A stretch of DNA of 64,000 nucleotides from Oscillospiraceae bacterium (GCA_022793675.1 JAAWDH010000041.1:62001-126000), one strand, 5' to 3'. Positions 51,349 to 61,941 are shown, counted from the stretch's first letter. Translations and numbers: made by a program. The notes: generated from the sequence alone by a model not told the origin.

Positions 51349-53511
51349 TTATGGCTTATCATCTGCAAAGACAATAGAAACGCTGCCCGTTACATTTCCC
51401 AAAACGCCGTCCGGAGCCCGAAGGTATAGCCGGTAGGTTCCGGATTCTGTCATTGGAGGCCCAACAGTAAAATCCGCGGCGCATTTCAACGGTTCCTTCG
51501 GCTGCCGCAGGTTGTCCACAGACCAATAGGCTGCTTCCTTCTGCCCAGCCTTGGTGAAAAAAACTTGCATCCTTTTGCCTGTTTCCGCTGAAATGTCATA
51601 CCAGATTTGATCCCCCTCAGACAGCGTGTATTCTCCCAGAAAAATAGTTTCGCCGGCTGCTACCGTTTTCAGGCTGATAGGGATCATCTCCAGATTATCC
51701 TCGCCATATAGATCGTCTTCCTCGCCAAACAGCTCGGTTATCTCCGCTTTGGTCAGATAGGAGACGCCAATAATTTTATTGTCCTCGTTGCGGACAATTT
51801 TGATGTGAACGACCCCTTTGGGATTTACATCCAGCGTGTAGAAGGCTTTGTTAGGCCGGATATCCAAAAAGATATTGACCAGCTGGCCCTGATAATAATA
51901 GTCCTTTCCGTCCATGGTAACGCCAACCGCTTCATATTCCGCCTGCTGCGCTTCCGCCCACTCCTTTTCCTTCTTCTGGGTCAGTTCGTTGAATTCGTCA
52001 TAGCAACCCAATGCATTAAACAGTACCGATTGGAAAGGCGTGTTCTCATCCTCAAGGGCTCTGTTCAGCCAGACTTTCAGCGTATCCTCACCCATATGCA
52101 TAGCCAGCGCAGAAAAGTAAGCGATGCTGCCGTCTGCGTAAGTCTTCTCGGCGTAACGCTGGATGAAGGCGCAGTCTTCATCCAACAGGCCGACCGCAAC
52201 GCCCCAAAACGCAATCCGATTATCCGTATAAATCTTGTCCAGCCATTTGCCTTGGGCCTTCTCGTCCAAATTGCCGAAAATGATTTGGAACACTGGAAGG
52301 CTGTTCTTTTCGTAATAATACGCCGCCTGGGCGTCAAGGTCATCTTTTAGGATGGAGTTTTTGCTGTTTGAAGACTCCCCCTGCCCATGGGTAAGGCCTG
52401 CTGCATTCGGATCCGCAGAGCTCGGCCAATTTGAGCTGGGTAAGCTTGGGTTTGGCCAGCCGTAAGCGCCGGCTGCCGCTGCCCCCAGCGTCAGCGCCGC
52501 CGTCAATAGAAACGCAAGAGCGGCTGTAAATTTAGAGGATTTCTTAAACGACATAATTGCACCTAACCTTTCCTTTAAAAGCGCTGCGTTGGCATTCAAG
52601 GCCACCGGCATCCCGCCCGAATAGCCCCCCGCCGCCCGCAGCAGCATTTCGCCGTAAGCCCGCCGTTCCTGCGGGCTTAACATTTTTAGCACCTTTTCAT
52701 CGCAAGCCAGCTCGCAGGCCCTATCCATCTCCTTTGCCATCAGCCAGACAAGCGGGTTAAACCAATGCAGGCAGAGGGTAAACTGCGTCAGCCATTTGCA
52801 GAATATGTCTCCGCGCTGGTAGTGCGCCAACTCGTGCAGCACCGTATAGCGGAAATCTTCTGGGGAAAGCTCCGCCGTCGGCAGCACAATTTTGGGGCGC
52901 GCAGCCCCTACCAGCATCGGTGAAGCGACCATCGGGTTGACCCAAAGCTCAAAAGGCCGACGGACGCCTACCTGCGCCCCCAGCTCAGCCAGCTTATCCA
53001 GCAGCGCCGGGTCAAAGACCTCATATTTGCCTGCTTTCACACAGGCCCAAAAGCTGCGATAGGCTGTAATCCGCTGGATTAACAGCACGGCAGCCACCCC
53101 CAGCCAGACTGCCCAGAGGTATTGCCCCGCATATCCCCTTACTTTCCCCCAGCCCTCGCGAAGCCCTGCATCCGGCAGCGGCGCAGCGGGCGCTTCAGGC
53201 GCATTGGGCGGGGACAGCTGGTTTTCCCCTTCAGCTGGGATGTCAGGCTGCCCAAATGGAAGCGGCGCTTTTGGGGCGGCAGGAGCAACAGGCGCTGCCG
53301 CCCCTGTCTCCAGCCGCTCAAACACTGTCCCTATTAGGTTCTGTCCAAAGCTGAACGGCAGCAGCAGCCTGGCAATAACCAGCAGCCAGATGCCATGCTG
53401 CCATCCCTTACTCAGCTTTTCCCTGAAAAGCGGCCTGCAAAGCAGCAGCGGCAGTATCAGCAGGGAACCAGAAAGGGACAACGATAAAACCATTTTGAAC
53501 GCTCCGTTCAT
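51349..53511 (-). CDS. BlaR1/MecR1-like membrane metallopeptidase (M56)
   Basis: 720 residues. Three or four N-terminal helices and a Pro/Ala-rich loop precede the M56 zinc site HELAH at His226-His230, with ELACDEKVL supplying the third ligand. A further helix (about residue 325) leads to an extracellular region of almost 400 residues. That region is not the beta-lactamase-like sensor of BlaR1: no SxxK or KTG is seen; instead it ends in beta-strand-rich sequence (GTYRLYLRAPDGVLGN). It probably detects another wall or envelope stress and cleaves the repressor encoded upstream. The start overlaps the repressor stop (ATGA). Confidence 0.85.
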   Translation of the reverse strand: MNGAFKMVLSLSLSGSLLILPLLLCRPLFREKLSKGWQHGIWLLVIARLLLPFSFGQNLIGTVFERLETGAAAPVAPAAPKAPLPFGQPDIPAEGENQLSPPNAPEAPAAPLPDAGLREGWGKVRGYAGQYLWAVWLGVAAVLLIQRITAYRSFWACVKAGKYEVFDPALLDKLAELGAQVGVRRPFELWVNPMVASPMLVGAARPKIVLPTAELSPEDFRYTVLHELAHYQRGDIFCKWLTQFTLCLHWFNPLVWLMAKEMDRACELACDEKVLKMLSPQERRAYGEMLLRAAGGYSGGMPVALNANAALLKERLGAIMSFKKSSKFTAALAFLLTAALTLGAAAAGAYGWPNPSLPSSNWPSSADPNAAGLTHGQGESSNSKNSILKDDLDAQAAYYYEKNSLPVFQIIFGNLDEKAQGKWLDKIYTDNRIAFWGVAVGLLDEDCAFIQRYAEKTYADGSIAYFSALAMHMGEDTLKVWLNRALEDENTPFQSVLFNALGCYDEFNELTQKKEKEWAEAQQAEYEAVGVTMDGKDYYYQGQLVNIFLDIRPNKAFYTLDVNPKGVVHIKIVRNEDNKIIGVSYLTKAEITELFGEEDDLYGEDNLEMIPISLKTVAAGETIFLGEYTLSEGDQIWYDISAETGKRMQVFFTKAGQKEAAYWSVDNLRQPKEPLKCAADFTVGPPMTESGTYRLYLRAPDGVLGNVTGSVSIVFADDKP

Positions 53512-53888
53512 GGCCTATCACCGCCGCTTTCCCAAAAACGCTGCAGCGCCTCGCAGTCTTCCGGCGGCAGCATCCCTTGCTGGATCAACGTCGCAACTAG
53601 CCCTTTGGCGCTGCCGGCATAAAGCTTGTTGAGCAGCACCTGCGTCTGGGCCGCCTGATACTCCGCCTCAGAGACAATGGCAAGGTATTCGTTGCGGCGG
53701 CCAATTTTACCGGTGCGCAGCAGCCCCTTCTCAACAAGCCGGGAGAGCAGGGTAATAATCGTGTTTTTCTGCCATCCGCACCCCTTCTTCGCCAACGCCT
53801 CGACAATCTGGGCATACAAAGCCTTGCCGCCGGCGGCCCAGATAATCTGCATCAGCGTCAGCTCAGAATCTGAAACCTGTGGAACCAT
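53508..53888 (-). CDS. BlaI/MecI-family transcriptional repressor
   Basis: 126 residues. The winged helix has LTLMQIIWAAGGKALYAQIV and NTIITLLSRLVEKGLLRTGKIGRRNEYLAIVSEAEY, the family core; the C-terminal helices serve dimerisation. BlaI-type repressors are inactivated when their M56 partner is triggered. Operator-like TACAATTTGTC and GACAATGTGT lie in its own promoter. AAGGAGG precedes the start. Confidence 0.92.
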   Translation of the reverse strand: MVPQVSDSELTLMQIIWAAGGKALYAQIVEALAKKGCGWQKNTIITLLSRLVEKGLLRTGKIGRRNEYLAIVSEAEYQAAQTQVLLNKLYAGSAKGLVATLIQQGMLPPEDCEALQRFWESGGDRP

Positions 53889-53905
53889 AGCGATACCTCC
53901 TTAGA

Positions 53906-53956
53906 TGACAAATTGTAGTCTAAAGATAGGATAACACATTGTCGTCCATATGTCAA
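53906..53956 (-). promoter_or_regulatory. Promoter and BlaI-type operators of the repressor operon
   Basis: Minus strand TTGACA (53951-53956), 17-base spacer, TATCCT (53928-53933). Two dyads near the TACA-TGTA consensus are seen: GACAATGTGT in the spacer and CTACAATTTGTC at about 53907-53918 just after the start of transcription. This fits autoregulation. Confidence 0.75.
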
Positions 53957-54005
53957 GAGGTTTTCCCAATTTTTTTAGAGACTTAAAAGGGCTGGCAGCC
54001 GGCAG

Positions 54006-54698
<693 letters not shown>

Positions 54699-54899
54699 TT
54701 ATAACCAGATTCTGTCCAAATCTGTCTTCTATATTATGACTGATGTTGACCAGAAACGGCAATATTTTTCTAAAAATAAGGGTGGAAAATTTTTACACCA
54801 TTAAGCTCTTAAATCTTATGAAAAAACGCAAATTTATGAATTTATTTTGCTATAGCGGGATAAATCTGCGGGGATTATGCAGGAAATCATCAATATTCA

Positions 54900-54950
54900 T
54901 GCAATTTTTTGCAAAAAAAGCTTGACAGCTCTTTGAAATGGTGCTACTAT
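54900..54950 (+). promoter_or_regulatory. Promoter of the opp operon, in an otherwise gene-free stretch
   Basis: TTGACA (54922-54927), 17-base spacer, TACTAT (54945-54950). TGCAA-TTTT-TTGCA at 54900-54913 and the A/T run before the -35 could be an operator or UP element. The remaining gap 54657-55039 has no gene. Confidence 0.75.
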
Positions 54951-55039
54951 TATTACCAGTGATATTATCAGATGAAGCCTGCCGGGCGGCAACCGCCGCC
55001 TAGCGGCTAATCCCAACCCAAACCACAAGGAGGATTCCT

Positions 55040-56746
55040 ATGAAAAAGATCCTTGCGGCCCTGCTGGCCGGCTGTATGGCGGCAGTGAGCCTCGCCGCCT
55101 GCAACACTTATACTGACAACAGTTCCAGCAGCGCCCCCAGCTCCCAGGGCGGAAGCTCTTCAGAAAACAGCGGTTCTGAGTCTTCTTCTGCACCAGCTGA
55201 ACCGATGTCTTTCACCTTCATCGGCGGCAACCCCGTAACCCTGAACCCGATCCTCTCCCAGAGCACCGACGATGGCAACTCGTTCTATCTGCTGCAATCC
55301 AGCCTGTTCCGTTATTACGACGACCAGGTACAGAATGAGCTGTGTGAAAGCTACGATATTTCTGATGACGAGCTGACCTACACCTTCCATCTGCGGGATG
55401 CGGTCTGGTCAGACGGCGAGCCGATTACGGCAGAGCAGTTCGCTTACGCAATCCAATGCTACACCAGCCCTGACATGGGCTCCCCAGCGGCGTCAAACTT
55501 CGATAACGTCGTCGGCGCCATCGACTTCAACGAGGGCAATGGTTCCTGGGAAGAGGTCGGCGTCAAGGCGCTGGACGAAAAGACGCTGGAAATTACGCTG
55601 ATCCAGCCGGAGCAAAGCTTTATCCTCGGCATGGCCACCAGTCCCCCATACCCGCTGCGGCAGGATTTCGTCGAAGCCCAGGGCGAAAAGCTGGGTTCCT
55701 CGCCGGAAGCGATGCAGTTCTCCGGGCCGTATGTGCTGGACGATTGGAAGCTGGACAGCTCGCTGACCTTCAAAAAGAATGAAAACTACTGGAACGCTGA
55801 AAACGCTTTCCCAGTGGAGACGATTACGCTGCTGAAGGTGGACGACGCGAATACCTCCTATTCGATGTTTGAGAGCGGCGAGGTTGACGCATTGGCCGGC
55901 GTTTCCGCCCAATATTACGATGCACTGAAAGAATACGTCACCACCCAAAGCGGCGGCGAAGGCCTTATGTACCTGTGGATCAACCAGAACGGCCTGACAA
56001 GCGAGTCCAGCAGGGTGTTGGCGAACAATAATTTCCGCTTGGCGCTGAACTACGCACTGGACAGGGAATCGACCATAGCAGCTCTAAGCCCCACCCAGAT
56101 TCCTTACAGCCGTTTGCTGCAGCCTATCTATCCCGGCAGCAGCGCCGATAAGATCTATACAGAGGAATATCCGGTCGAGTCTGCGCCGCTGGGCGGCGAT
56201 GCGGAAAAAGCCAAGGAGTATTTGGCGAAGGCGCTGGAAGAGCTGGAAATTTCCGACGTTTCCGAGCTGCCGCAGATCACTTTCGTCACCTGGGACGCCG
56301 ACCGCCAGAAAGTTTTCTGTGAGTCGCTGATCGACCAGTGGAAGCAGGTCCTGGGGATCACGTCAATCCAGCTGAACCAGTACCCTATCGGCACGGCCAT
56401 CGGCAATTATATGACAAACCAGTATGATATTTTTGCCATCAGCATCTCGGCGGGCATCACCCCAGTAAGCTGCCTGGAAAACTTTGTCACCGGCGGCGAC
56501 TACAACACCGGCATCTGGGCCAGCGAGGAATACGACGCGCTGGTCAAGCAGATTAAGACGGAGAAGGATGACGCCAAGCGCTGCGAAATGATCCAGCAGG
56601 CGGAGCAGATCTTAGTGTCCGACAGCAGCGTCGTCCCCTTCTATGCGCTGAGCACCACCTATGCCACCCAGCCTTACGTCAAGGGTTTCGGCATCGGCAC
56701 GTTAGGGTCGGGCTTCCAGTTTGACCATCTGACAGTTGAAAAATAA
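55040..56746 (+). CDS. Oligopeptide-binding lipoprotein (SBP_bac_5, OppA type)
   Basis: 568 residues. A lipoprotein signal with lipobox LAAC (Cys21) is followed by a Ser/Gly-rich linker and then the family pattern: NPVTLNPILSQ, YTFHLRDAVWSDGEPITAEQF and TLLKVDDANTSYSMFESGEVDAL. It supplies peptides to the permeases and ATPases that follow. AAGGAGG before the ATG. The peptide specificity is unknown. Confidence 0.92.
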   Translation: MKKILAALLAGCMAAVSLAACNTYTDNSSSSAPSSQGGSSSENSGSESSSAPAEPMSFTFIGGNPVTLNPILSQSTDDGNSFYLLQSSLFRYYDDQVQNELCESYDISDDELTYTFHLRDAVWSDGEPITAEQFAYAIQCYTSPDMGSPAASNFDNVVGAIDFNEGNGSWEEVGVKALDEKTLEITLIQPEQSFILGMATSPPYPLRQDFVEAQGEKLGSSPEAMQFSGPYVLDDWKLDSSLTFKKNENYWNAENAFPVETITLLKVDDANTSYSMFESGEVDALAGVSAQYYDALKEYVTTQSGGEGLMYLWINQNGLTSESSRVLANNNFRLALNYALDRESTIAALSPTQIPYSRLLQPIYPGSSADKIYTEEYPVESAPLGGDAEKAKEYLAKALEELEISDVSELPQITFVTWDADRQKVFCESLIDQWKQVLGITSIQLNQYPIGTAIGNYMTNQYDIFAISISAGITPVSCLENFVTGGDYNTGIWASEEYDALVKQIKTEKDDAKRCEMIQQAEQILVSDSSVVPFYALSTTYATQPYVKGFGIGTLGSGFQFDHLTVEK

Positions 56747-56818
56747 ACTAGCAGCGGCTTTTGGGGCGCGGGTGCTTCGGCGTCTGCGCCCTTTGCCGCT
56801 GCAAAGGAAGAGGTGGGT

Positions 56819-57739
56819 ATGGGAAGGTACATTTTGAAAAGGCTGGCTATTTCGGTGGTGACGGTCTGGCTGATCGCAACCTGCAGCTTTTTCCTGCTGC
56901 ACGCGCTGCCAGGCAATCCCTTTGCCTCGACGCAGGTCCTGCCGGCGGATGTGATTGAACAGCTGATGAAATATTACGGGCTGGACCAGCCGCTGTGGGA
57001 CCAGTACCTGAAATTTATGGAGAACCTGCTGCATGGGGACTTTGGCTATTCGCTGAAATACGCCGGGCAGTCGGTCAATGGGATTATTATGAGCACCTTC
57101 CCAGTCTCGGCGCAGCTAGGGCTGCAGGCCTACTTCCTGTCGCTGCCGCTGGGGGTGTTGTTTGGCATCATTGCGGCCCGCAGGCGAGGGAAAGCGGTTG
57201 ATTATGCGCTGGTGGGCTTTTCGGTGCTGGGGGTCTCGGTGCCGGTATTCATTGTTGCTTCGCTGTTCCAGTATGTGTTTGCAGTAAAGCTTGGCTGGCT
57301 GCCGGTGGCGCAGTGGAAAAGCTTTTCCCACACGGTGCTGCCGACGCTGACGCTGGCGCTTGGGAGCATTGCCGGGCGGACCCGCACGATGCGCACGCTG
57401 ATGCTGGAGGTCACAGCAGAGGATTATGTCAAAACGGCCAAAGCCAAGGGGCTTTCCAGCGCCAAGATTGTCTGGAGCCACCAGATCCGCAATGCAATCA
57501 TCCCGATGATCCCAAACCTGGGGATGGAGATTGTCGGCATCCTGATGGGGTCGTTTGTAGTGGAGCAGATTTTTGCGATACCCGGCATTGGGGCGCATTT
57601 TGTTAAGTCAGTCACAAGCCTGGACTATACGATGACGCTGGGGCTGACGGTATTTTTCGGTATTTTTGTCGTTGGGGCGAATTTTATTTTCGATTTGGTT
57701 TATGGTTTGGTAGATCCCCGGATCAGGGTTGTAAAGTGA
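56819..57739 (+). CDS. Oligopeptide ABC transporter permease, OppB type
   Basis: 306 residues from the ATG at 56819. Six membrane helices; RYILKRLAISVVTVWLIAT is the typical OppB opening, and DYVKTAKAKGLSSAKIVWSH the cytoplasmic EAA-type loop. Part of the SBP-B-C-D-F operon. Confidence 0.93.
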   Translation: MGRYILKRLAISVVTVWLIATCSFFLLHALPGNPFASTQVLPADVIEQLMKYYGLDQPLWDQYLKFMENLLHGDFGYSLKYAGQSVNGIIMSTFPVSAQLGLQAYFLSLPLGVLFGIIAARRRGKAVDYALVGFSVLGVSVPVFIVASLFQYVFAVKLGWLPVAQWKSFSHTVLPTLTLALGSIAGRTRTMRTLMLEVTAEDYVKTAKAKGLSSAKIVWSHQIRNAIIPMIPNLGMEIVGILMGSFVVEQIFAIPGIGAHFVKSVTSLDYTMTLGLTVFFGIFVVGANFIFDLVYGLVDPRIRVVK

Positions 57740-57748
57740 GGTGGGCAG

Positions 57749-58687
57749 ATGACTGAAACAACAAAAGGCGCGGCGGCAGGGCTGACAAACGAGGATTTCC
57801 AGCCTGTTTTATCGGAAAAATCCGCCGATGTGATTGTCCGGCCCAGCGTCAGCTATTGGGCGGACGTCTTACGCCGGCTGAAAAGCGACAAGGTTGCAAT
57901 GATAAGCTTTGGGGTGATTTTTGTGATTGCCTTATTTGCCATTTTTGCGCCGATGTTCTCCCCTTACGATTATGAGACGACAAACCTGAAGGCGACAAAC
58001 CTCGCCCCCTGCGCCGAGCACTGGTTCGGCACCGACCAGCTGGGACGGGACTTATGGGCCAGGGTCTGGGTCGGGGCGCGGGTGTCGCTGTTTATCGGCC
58101 TAGGCGGCGCGATTGCCCCGCAGCTAGCCGGGATCTTAATCGGCGGCGTGTCGGGCTATTTCGGCGGCTGGGTCGATATGGTGATTATGCGGATAATCGA
58201 TATTGGGGTATGTATCCCGGAACTGGTTTACATTACGCTGATGATGCTGTTTATGGGGTCGGGGCCAATGGCGATTATCCTGACCATCGGCATGGTCGGC
58301 TGGATGGGCTCGGCGCGGTTCATCCGCGGGCGGGTCATGCAGTTCAAAAACCGCGAGTTCGTGCTGGCGGCCAAAACGCAGGGGGCTTCGCCGCTGCGTC
58401 AGATTTTCCGCTACATCCTGCCGAATATCCTAGGGCAGCAGGTCGTTAGCATTACAGCGGCGATCCCTGGCGCGATTTTTATGGAGGCCTACCTAAGCTT
58501 CATTGGGCTGGGCATCAAGTCCCCAATGACATCCTGGGGGCAGCTTTCCCAGGTGGGGGCGTCCTTTTACCGGGTGCATCCCTATCAGCTGTTCATCCCG
58601 GGGGCCCTTATCAGCGTGACCATTTTGGCGTTTTACCTATTCGGCAACTGCCTTAGGGACGCGCTGGACCCCCATCTGCGCGACTGA
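57749..58687 (+). CDS. Oligopeptide ABC transporter permease, OppC type
   Basis: 312 residues. A soluble N-terminal stretch of about 45 residues, then six helices. EHWFGTDQLGRDLWARVWVG is the OppC signature and EFVLAAKTQGASPLRQIF the EAA loop. Ten bases after OppB. Confidence 0.93.
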   Translation: MTETTKGAAAGLTNEDFQPVLSEKSADVIVRPSVSYWADVLRRLKSDKVAMISFGVIFVIALFAIFAPMFSPYDYETTNLKATNLAPCAEHWFGTDQLGRDLWARVWVGARVSLFIGLGGAIAPQLAGILIGGVSGYFGGWVDMVIMRIIDIGVCIPELVYITLMMLFMGSGPMAIILTIGMVGWMGSARFIRGRVMQFKNREFVLAAKTQGASPLRQIFRYILPNILGQQVVSITAAIPGAIFMEAYLSFIGLGIKSPMTSWGQLSQVGASFYRVHPYQLFIPGALISVTILAFYLFGNCLRDALDPHLRD

Positions 58688-58707
58688 CGCAGGAAAGGAT
58701 GTGCAAT

Positions 58708-59751
58708 ATGAGCGAAAGAATCCTTGAGGTCCGCGACCTGGCGGTCTCTTTTGACACCTATGCCGGCGAAGTACAGGCTGTGCGCGGCATCCATTTCCAC
58801 CTCGACCGGGGAGAAACGCTGGCAATCGTCGGCGAATCAGGCTGCGGCAAAAGCGTTACTGTACAGACGATCATGAAGCTGCTGCCCTCGCCGCCGGCGC
58901 GTATCAAGTCTGGGAGTATCCTTTACCAGGGGGAAGAACTGGTGGGCAAGAGCGATAAAGAGATGGAAAATTACCGCGGCAAGGAGTTTTCTATGATTTT
59001 CCAGGACTCGATGACCAGCCTAAACCCAACGATGCGGGTAGGGAAACAGCTATGCGAGGGTATCCGCAAACATCAGCGTATCGGCGCCGAAGAAGCGAAG
59101 GCCGTTGCAGTCAATATGCTGCGGGAAGTGGGGCTTCCAAACCCCGAAAAAGCTTTCCGGCAGTATCCCCATACCCTATCTGGCGGGATGCGGCAGCGGG
59201 TGATGATTGCGATGGCCATTGCCTGCAGCCCGAAAATCCTCTTTGCCGACGAGCCGACCACCGCGCTGGATGTGACCATGCAGGCGCAAATCCTCGACCT
59301 GATGAACCAATTAAAAGCGGATACCGGAGCCGCAATTATCCTGATTACCCATGACCTCGGCGTTGTGGCGCAGATGGCCGACCGCATTTCGGTGATGTAC
59401 GCCGGCGAGATTGTCGAGTCCGGGACGGCGGCGGAGGTCTTTTATAACCCCTGCCACCCCTACACCTGGGGGCTTTTGGGGTCTATGCCCAGCATCGCCG
59501 GCAGCAGCCGCCAAGCAAAAGAGGAGCTGCTAAGCATCCCAGGCACGCCGCCCGACCTATTTGCGCCGCCGGCAGGGTGCGCCTTTGCCGCACGGTGCAG
59601 CTACTGCATGAAAGCCTGCCTGAAGGCTGACCCGCCGGAGTTTACGGCCGACGACGGGCATATGGCGCGCTGCTGGCTTTTAGACGGGCGGGCAGCGCCG
59701 GTCACACCGCCGGTGGGCAGGAAAGCGCCGGCTGGAAAGGAGGGGGCCTGA
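58708..59751 (+). CDS. Oligopeptide ABC transporter ATPase, OppD type
   Basis: 347 residues from the ATG at 58708 (AAAGGA eight bases upstream). Walker A GESGCGKS, signature LSGGMRQRV, Walker B ILFADEPTTALD and a C-terminal oligopeptide-transport domain with CAFAARCSYCMKAC, whose Cys are typical of the iron-sulfur region in OppD/DppD proteins. Its stop shares a base with the next start. Confidence 0.93.
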   Translation: MSERILEVRDLAVSFDTYAGEVQAVRGIHFHLDRGETLAIVGESGCGKSVTVQTIMKLLPSPPARIKSGSILYQGEELVGKSDKEMENYRGKEFSMIFQDSMTSLNPTMRVGKQLCEGIRKHQRIGAEEAKAVAVNMLREVGLPNPEKAFRQYPHTLSGGMRQRVMIAMAIACSPKILFADEPTTALDVTMQAQILDLMNQLKADTGAAIILITHDLGVVAQMADRISVMYAGEIVESGTAAEVFYNPCHPYTWGLLGSMPSIAGSSRQAKEELLSIPGTPPDLFAPPAGCAFAARCSYCMKACLKADPPEFTADDGHMARCWLLDGRAAPVTPPVGRKAPAGKEGA

Positions 59752-60707
59752 TGGCAGCACCGCTAATCCAGGTGGAGAACCTGAAAAAATATTTTCCTGC
59801 CGGCAGGAAGCAGCTTCTCAAGGCAGTGGACGACGTAAGTTTTTCGATTGGCAGAGGGACGACCCTCGGCCTAGTAGGAGAATCGGGCTGCGGCAAGACC
59901 ACCATTGGCCGGACAATCCTAGGGATCTATGAGCCGGACGGCGGGCGGGTGCTTTATGACGGCGCCGACCTGGCGAAACTGAACAAGGCACAGAAAAAAG
60001 CGATGACCCGGAAAATGCAGATGGTGTTCCAAGACCCCTATGCTTCGCTGAACCCGTTTTTTACGGTGGGCGAGATTATTGAGGAAGGGCTGCTGATCCA
60101 TAAGCTTTACCCTGATAAGGCCCAGCGCCGGGAACGGGTATACGGGCTGCTGGAGCTGGTGGGCCTAAACCGCGAGCACGCAAACCGTTTCCCGCATGAG
60201 TTTTCAGGCGGCCAGCGGCAGCGGGTAGGGATTGCCCGGGCGCTGGCGCTGGAACCGGAGTTTTTGGTTTGCGACGAGGCGATTTCGGCGCTGGACGTTT
60301 CCATCCAGGCTCAGGTAGTCAATATGCTGATGCAGTTCCAGCGGGAAATGTCGCTGACCTACCTATTTATTACCCATGACCTTTCAATGGTACGGCATAT
60401 CGCCGACCAGACGGCGGTCATGTATATGGGGAAAATGGTGGAATATGCCGATACAGGCGAGCTCTACAGCCGCCCGGCCCATCCCTACACAATAGGGCTT
60501 CTGTCGGCGGTTCCAGCAGCAGACCCTGACTATCAGAAAAGCCACCAACGGATTCACCTGCAAGGCGAAGTACCCAGCCCAATCAATCCTAAGCCTGGCT
60601 GCCGTTTCTGCGGCCGCTGCAGCAAAGCCCTTCCCCGCTGCGCCGAGGAAGAGCCGGTTTTAAAGAACCTGGGCGGCGGGCATTTTGCCGCCTGCCATCT
60701 CCTTTAA
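59751..60707 (+). CDS. Oligopeptide ABC transporter ATPase, OppF type
   Basis: 318 residues. Walker A GESGCGKTT, signature FSGGQRQRVGIARAL, Walker B FLVCDEAISALD, and the C-terminal GCRFCGRCSKALPRC motif. Translationally coupled to OppD through TGATG. It would form a heterodimer with OppD. Confidence 0.93.
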   Translation: MAAPLIQVENLKKYFPAGRKQLLKAVDDVSFSIGRGTTLGLVGESGCGKTTIGRTILGIYEPDGGRVLYDGADLAKLNKAQKKAMTRKMQMVFQDPYASLNPFFTVGEIIEEGLLIHKLYPDKAQRRERVYGLLELVGLNREHANRFPHEFSGGQRQRVGIARALALEPEFLVCDEAISALDVSIQAQVVNMLMQFQREMSLTYLFITHDLSMVRHIADQTAVMYMGKMVEYADTGELYSRPAHPYTIGLLSAVPAADPDYQKSHQRIHLQGEVPSPINPKPGCRFCGRCSKALPRCAEEEPVLKNLGGGHFAACHLL

Positions 60708-60741
60708 CAGGCGCATTAAGAATCACGAACCGAGGATGAAC

Positions 60742-61926
60742 ATGGATTTTGATTTTGAAACCCTTGTAGACCGGAGCGGCCAAGGAAGCCTGAGGGATAG
60801 CATGACCCTTCCCCAGATCCAGTTGGCGGGCCTCACCCCTTTTTCCGCCGCCGAGATGGATTTTCCTACCGCCCCTTGTATTATCAAGGCCTGCCTTGAA
60901 CGGGTGCAGAAAGGGATTTTCGGGTTTGCTTTATGTGACAAGCCTTATCAGGACGCCGTTCTGCGCTGGATGTCGCTGATGCGGGGCTGGCAGGCCGAGC
61001 GGGACTGGATTGTCCCAGCTTATGGTACGATTTTTTCGTTGTCCATTGCTATCCGGGCCTTCACAAAGCCCGGCGGCGGTGTTTTGATCCAGCGCCCAGT
61101 CTATGACCGCTATGACCAAGCAATCCTGCGCAATAAGCGGGTCCCAGTCAACAGTCCGCTGCAGCTGCGGCCGGACGGCAGCTATGCGATGGATTTTGCC
61201 GACCTGGAACAGAAAATGGCCAAGCCGGATGTTTCGCTGATGGTGCTGTGCAACCCGCAAAACCCCGTCGGGCGTGTCTGGCGGCGGGAGGAGCTGCAGC
61301 AGCTGGCAGAGCTGGCGGGAAAATATCAGGTAACGGTGTTCAGCGACGAAATTTTTGCTGAGTTTTGTTTCCTTCCCCAGCCGGTTACCCCTTTCGCTTC
61401 GCTGCCGGAGGCGAAAAACAGTGCGATTACCTGTACAGGATTGGGGAAAGCTTTTAATTTTACAGGTGTAAACCATGCGAATAACCTGATCCCAGATGAG
61501 GAAAAGCGGGCAATTTTTATAGAACAGCGCAACCGTGACCATTACGGCAGCATCGACCCGCTGGCCTATACGTCGGTACTGGCTGCCTACCATAGCGACG
61601 GCAGCTGGAACCGGGCTGTCAATGGACTGCTTCTCAAAAACGGCGGCCTAATCCAAGAATTTTTCCGGAAGCAGATGCCCGCTGTACGGACTGCGCCGCA
61701 GGAAGGCGCTTTTACATTGTGGATTGACTGGCGCGGACTGGGGCTTTCTGACGACGAAATTTTCCGCTTTTTGGAAGAAGACGCGCTGATCCAAACCAAC
61801 CGCGGCCGGGAATACGGCGACGAGGGGCTGGGGTTCTGCCGGATGAATATCGCCACTCCAACCGCTGAAATCGAAAAGGCGCTTGTCCGGCTGAAAGCAG
61901 CAGCCAAAAAACGCGGGTTAATATGA
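60742..61926 (+). CDS. PatB/MalY-type PLP C-S lyase or aminotransferase
   Basis: 394 residues from the ATG at 60742 (GAGG six bases upstream). AEMDFPTAP near residue 38 and PVYDRY are family marks, NPQNPVGRVW is the cofactor-binding loop, FSDEIFAEF holds the Asp, and Lys236 in GLGKAFNFTG binds PLP. PatB/MalY proteins are cystathionine beta-lyases that release homocysteine or H2S-type products from sulfur amino acids. It follows oppF by 34 bases, so it is likely co-transcribed with peptide import; a role on imported sulfur-containing peptides is an inference. Confidence 0.87.
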   Translation: MDFDFETLVDRSGQGSLRDSMTLPQIQLAGLTPFSAAEMDFPTAPCIIKACLERVQKGIFGFALCDKPYQDAVLRWMSLMRGWQAERDWIVPAYGTIFSLSIAIRAFTKPGGGVLIQRPVYDRYDQAILRNKRVPVNSPLQLRPDGSYAMDFADLEQKMAKPDVSLMVLCNPQNPVGRVWRREELQQLAELAGKYQVTVFSDEIFAEFCFLPQPVTPFASLPEAKNSAITCTGLGKAFNFTGVNHANNLIPDEEKRAIFIEQRNRDHYGSIDPLAYTSVLAAYHSDGSWNRAVNGLLLKNGGLIQEFFRKQMPAVRTAPQEGAFTLWIDWRGLGLSDDEIFRFLEEDALIQTNRGREYGDEGLGFCRMNIATPTAEIEKALVRLKAAAKKRGLI

Positions 61927-61941
61927 GGGGAAATTAGAATC

